Shown here: one piece after another, positions 63,368-64,000 of the stretch
Layout of the letters: the number at the start of each line of letters is the position of its first letter
How positions within the stretch are numbered: the stretch's first letter is position 1
Source: Candidatus Bathyarchaeota archaeon
GTDB lineage: Archaea > Thermoproteota > Bathyarchaeia > Bathyarchaeales > Bathycorpusculaceae
DNA length: 64,000 nucleotides
NCBI GenBank assembly: GCA_026014585.1
Contig: JAOZIA010000024.1
Location: 186,001-250,000 of the forward strand
Direction of reading: 5' to 3'
The notes under the pieces: model-generated
The model's database searches: none
The model's input: the letters and a program-made list of their open reading frames with translations, nothing else
Told to the model about the DNA's origin: nothing
Program-made: the position numbers and the translations under genes

Positions 63368-64000
63368 ATGTTGAGCGAATCAAAAATTCTAACCACTATG
63401 GGCTTATCCAACTATGAAGCCAACGCTTACTCTGCGCTTCTCTATAATGGTGTAACCACAGCTGAAAAAATCAGTACCTCCACAAAAATACCCAACGGAC
63501 GAATCTATGATGTGCTTGATTCTCTTGTCAAAAAAGGGTTAATCAACGTACAAAAATCTCGTCCAAAACTCTTTGTTGCCGTAGAGCCTCAGATTGCGCT
63601 AAAAAGACTCCTTGAAGCCAAAAAAACCGATTTAGACCGCGAATACTCCCATATGCTCCTGCTTGCATCTGTAGCAGAAAACCAACTGAAAAACAAACTT
63701 GCCCCAGCATCCAAACCCAGCATGTTCTGGACAGTTGTAGTTGGGAAAAAAGAGGTTATGCAGTTGCTTGAGCGAACAATTGATGAAGCTAAAGAGGAAG
63801 TTCTTTTTTATGGCGCAAATCTTCAAGCGCAGCTTCCTGAATTGGCAAGTCTAGTAGAAGCCTTGGCTCAAAAATATGTTAAAGGTTCAGCGGTTAGTTT
63901 CAAGTTTCTTTTTGGGTTATCTGACATTTCAGTGATTTCGCAGATTTTAGGTGAAAAATCTTTCTCTGAACTGATACGCAGCAATGAGGTAACTGCTCAA
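63368..64000 (+). CDS. TrmB-family transcriptional regulator, partial at window end
   Basis: Open for 211 codons to the window edge. Begins MLSESKILTTMGLSNYEANA and has the TrmB winged helix: YSALLYNGVTTAEKISTSTKIPNGRIYDVLDSLVKKGLI in outline, then a coiled linker (EAKKTDLDREYSHMLLL) and the start of the sugar-binding/phospholipase-like effector domain (WTVVVGKKEVMQLLERTIDEAKEEVLFYG). TrmB regulators often respond to sugars; target here may be the divergent SDR 130 bases away. Its C-terminus is beyond the window. Confidence 0.85.
   Translation, partial: MLSESKILTTMGLSNYEANAYSALLYNGVTTAEKISTSTKIPNGRIYDVLDSLVKKGLINVQKSRPKLFVAVEPQIALKRLLEAKKTDLDREYSHMLLLASVAENQLKNKLAPASKPSMFWTVVVGKKEVMQLLERTIDEAKEEVLFYGANLQAQLPELASLVEALAQKYVKGSAVSFKFLFGLSDISVISQILGEKSFSELIRSNEVTAQ

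Overview
The window comes from an archaeon of the TACK group, most likely a Bathyarchaeia-type lineage. Archaeal markers include transcription factor B, HerA/NurA, ribosomal proteins eL15 and eL13 (eL13 points to TACK/Asgard rather than Euryarchaeota), RNase P proteins Rpp30 and Pop5, an ESCRT-III/CdvB protein, a Trm-G10-type tRNA methyltransferase, and many TTG/GTG starts with GGAGG/GGTG ribosome sites. Moderate GC and a full DnaK-DnaJ-GrpE set argue against a hyperthermophile. The taxon is inference; the gene identities are read from the sequence.

Layout. 0-6.3 kb: cdvB (partial), dnaJ, a tfb gene broken by one in-frame TGA, and divergent grpE-dnaK. 6.5-11.2 kb: a PadR regulator with two operator copies, leading a drug-type ABC exporter (ATPase plus ABC-2 permease) and a MacB-like ATPase/permease pair. 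11.2-18.5 kb: Nudix hydrolase, herA-nurA, small DNA-binding proteins, prs, a tRNA methyltransferase and RNase Z. 18.4-29.3 kb: TIM-barrel isomerase, two FAS1 proteins, Ca2+/cation exchanger, glucosylglycerate-type solute synthesis genes, cation/H+ antiporter, a UPF0200/UPF0201/MBL-nuclease group and class II HMG-CoA reductase. 29.4-36.9 kb: MarC, a GT39-type glycosyltransferase, photolyase, and an eL15-eL13-exosome factor-Rpp30-Pop5 information-processing group. 37-54.3 kb: accessory region with a homocitrate synthase-like gene, tRNA-Pro, a secreted protein, a pentameric ligand-gated channel homologue, two sulfatases with an anaerobic sulfatase-maturating radical SAM enzyme, a TRIC-like channel, ClC, an odd K+-channel-like protein and a decayed HAD phosphatase.

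54.8-62.4 kb is the most notable region: a tight NifH-NifB-NifD-NifK-like operon followed by a second homocitrate synthase-like gene and an AsnB-type asparagine synthetase. The NifD-like protein keeps all three P-cluster cysteines plus the Cys and His equivalent to the cofactor ligands Cys275 and His442 of Azotobacter NifD, and NifK keeps its three P-cluster cysteines. There is no NifE, NifN, NifI or AnfG here. The cluster therefore looks like a minimal cofactor-bearing nitrogenase or nitrogenase-like reductase (such as methylthio-alkane reductase), not a chlorophyll or F430 reductase.

The window also holds a dispersed tandem repeat family (15.4, 25.2 and 38.3 kb), a candidate structured RNA at 32.3 kb, and several strong operator palindromes. 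The right edge has an SDR oxidoreductase and a partial TrmB-family regulator.
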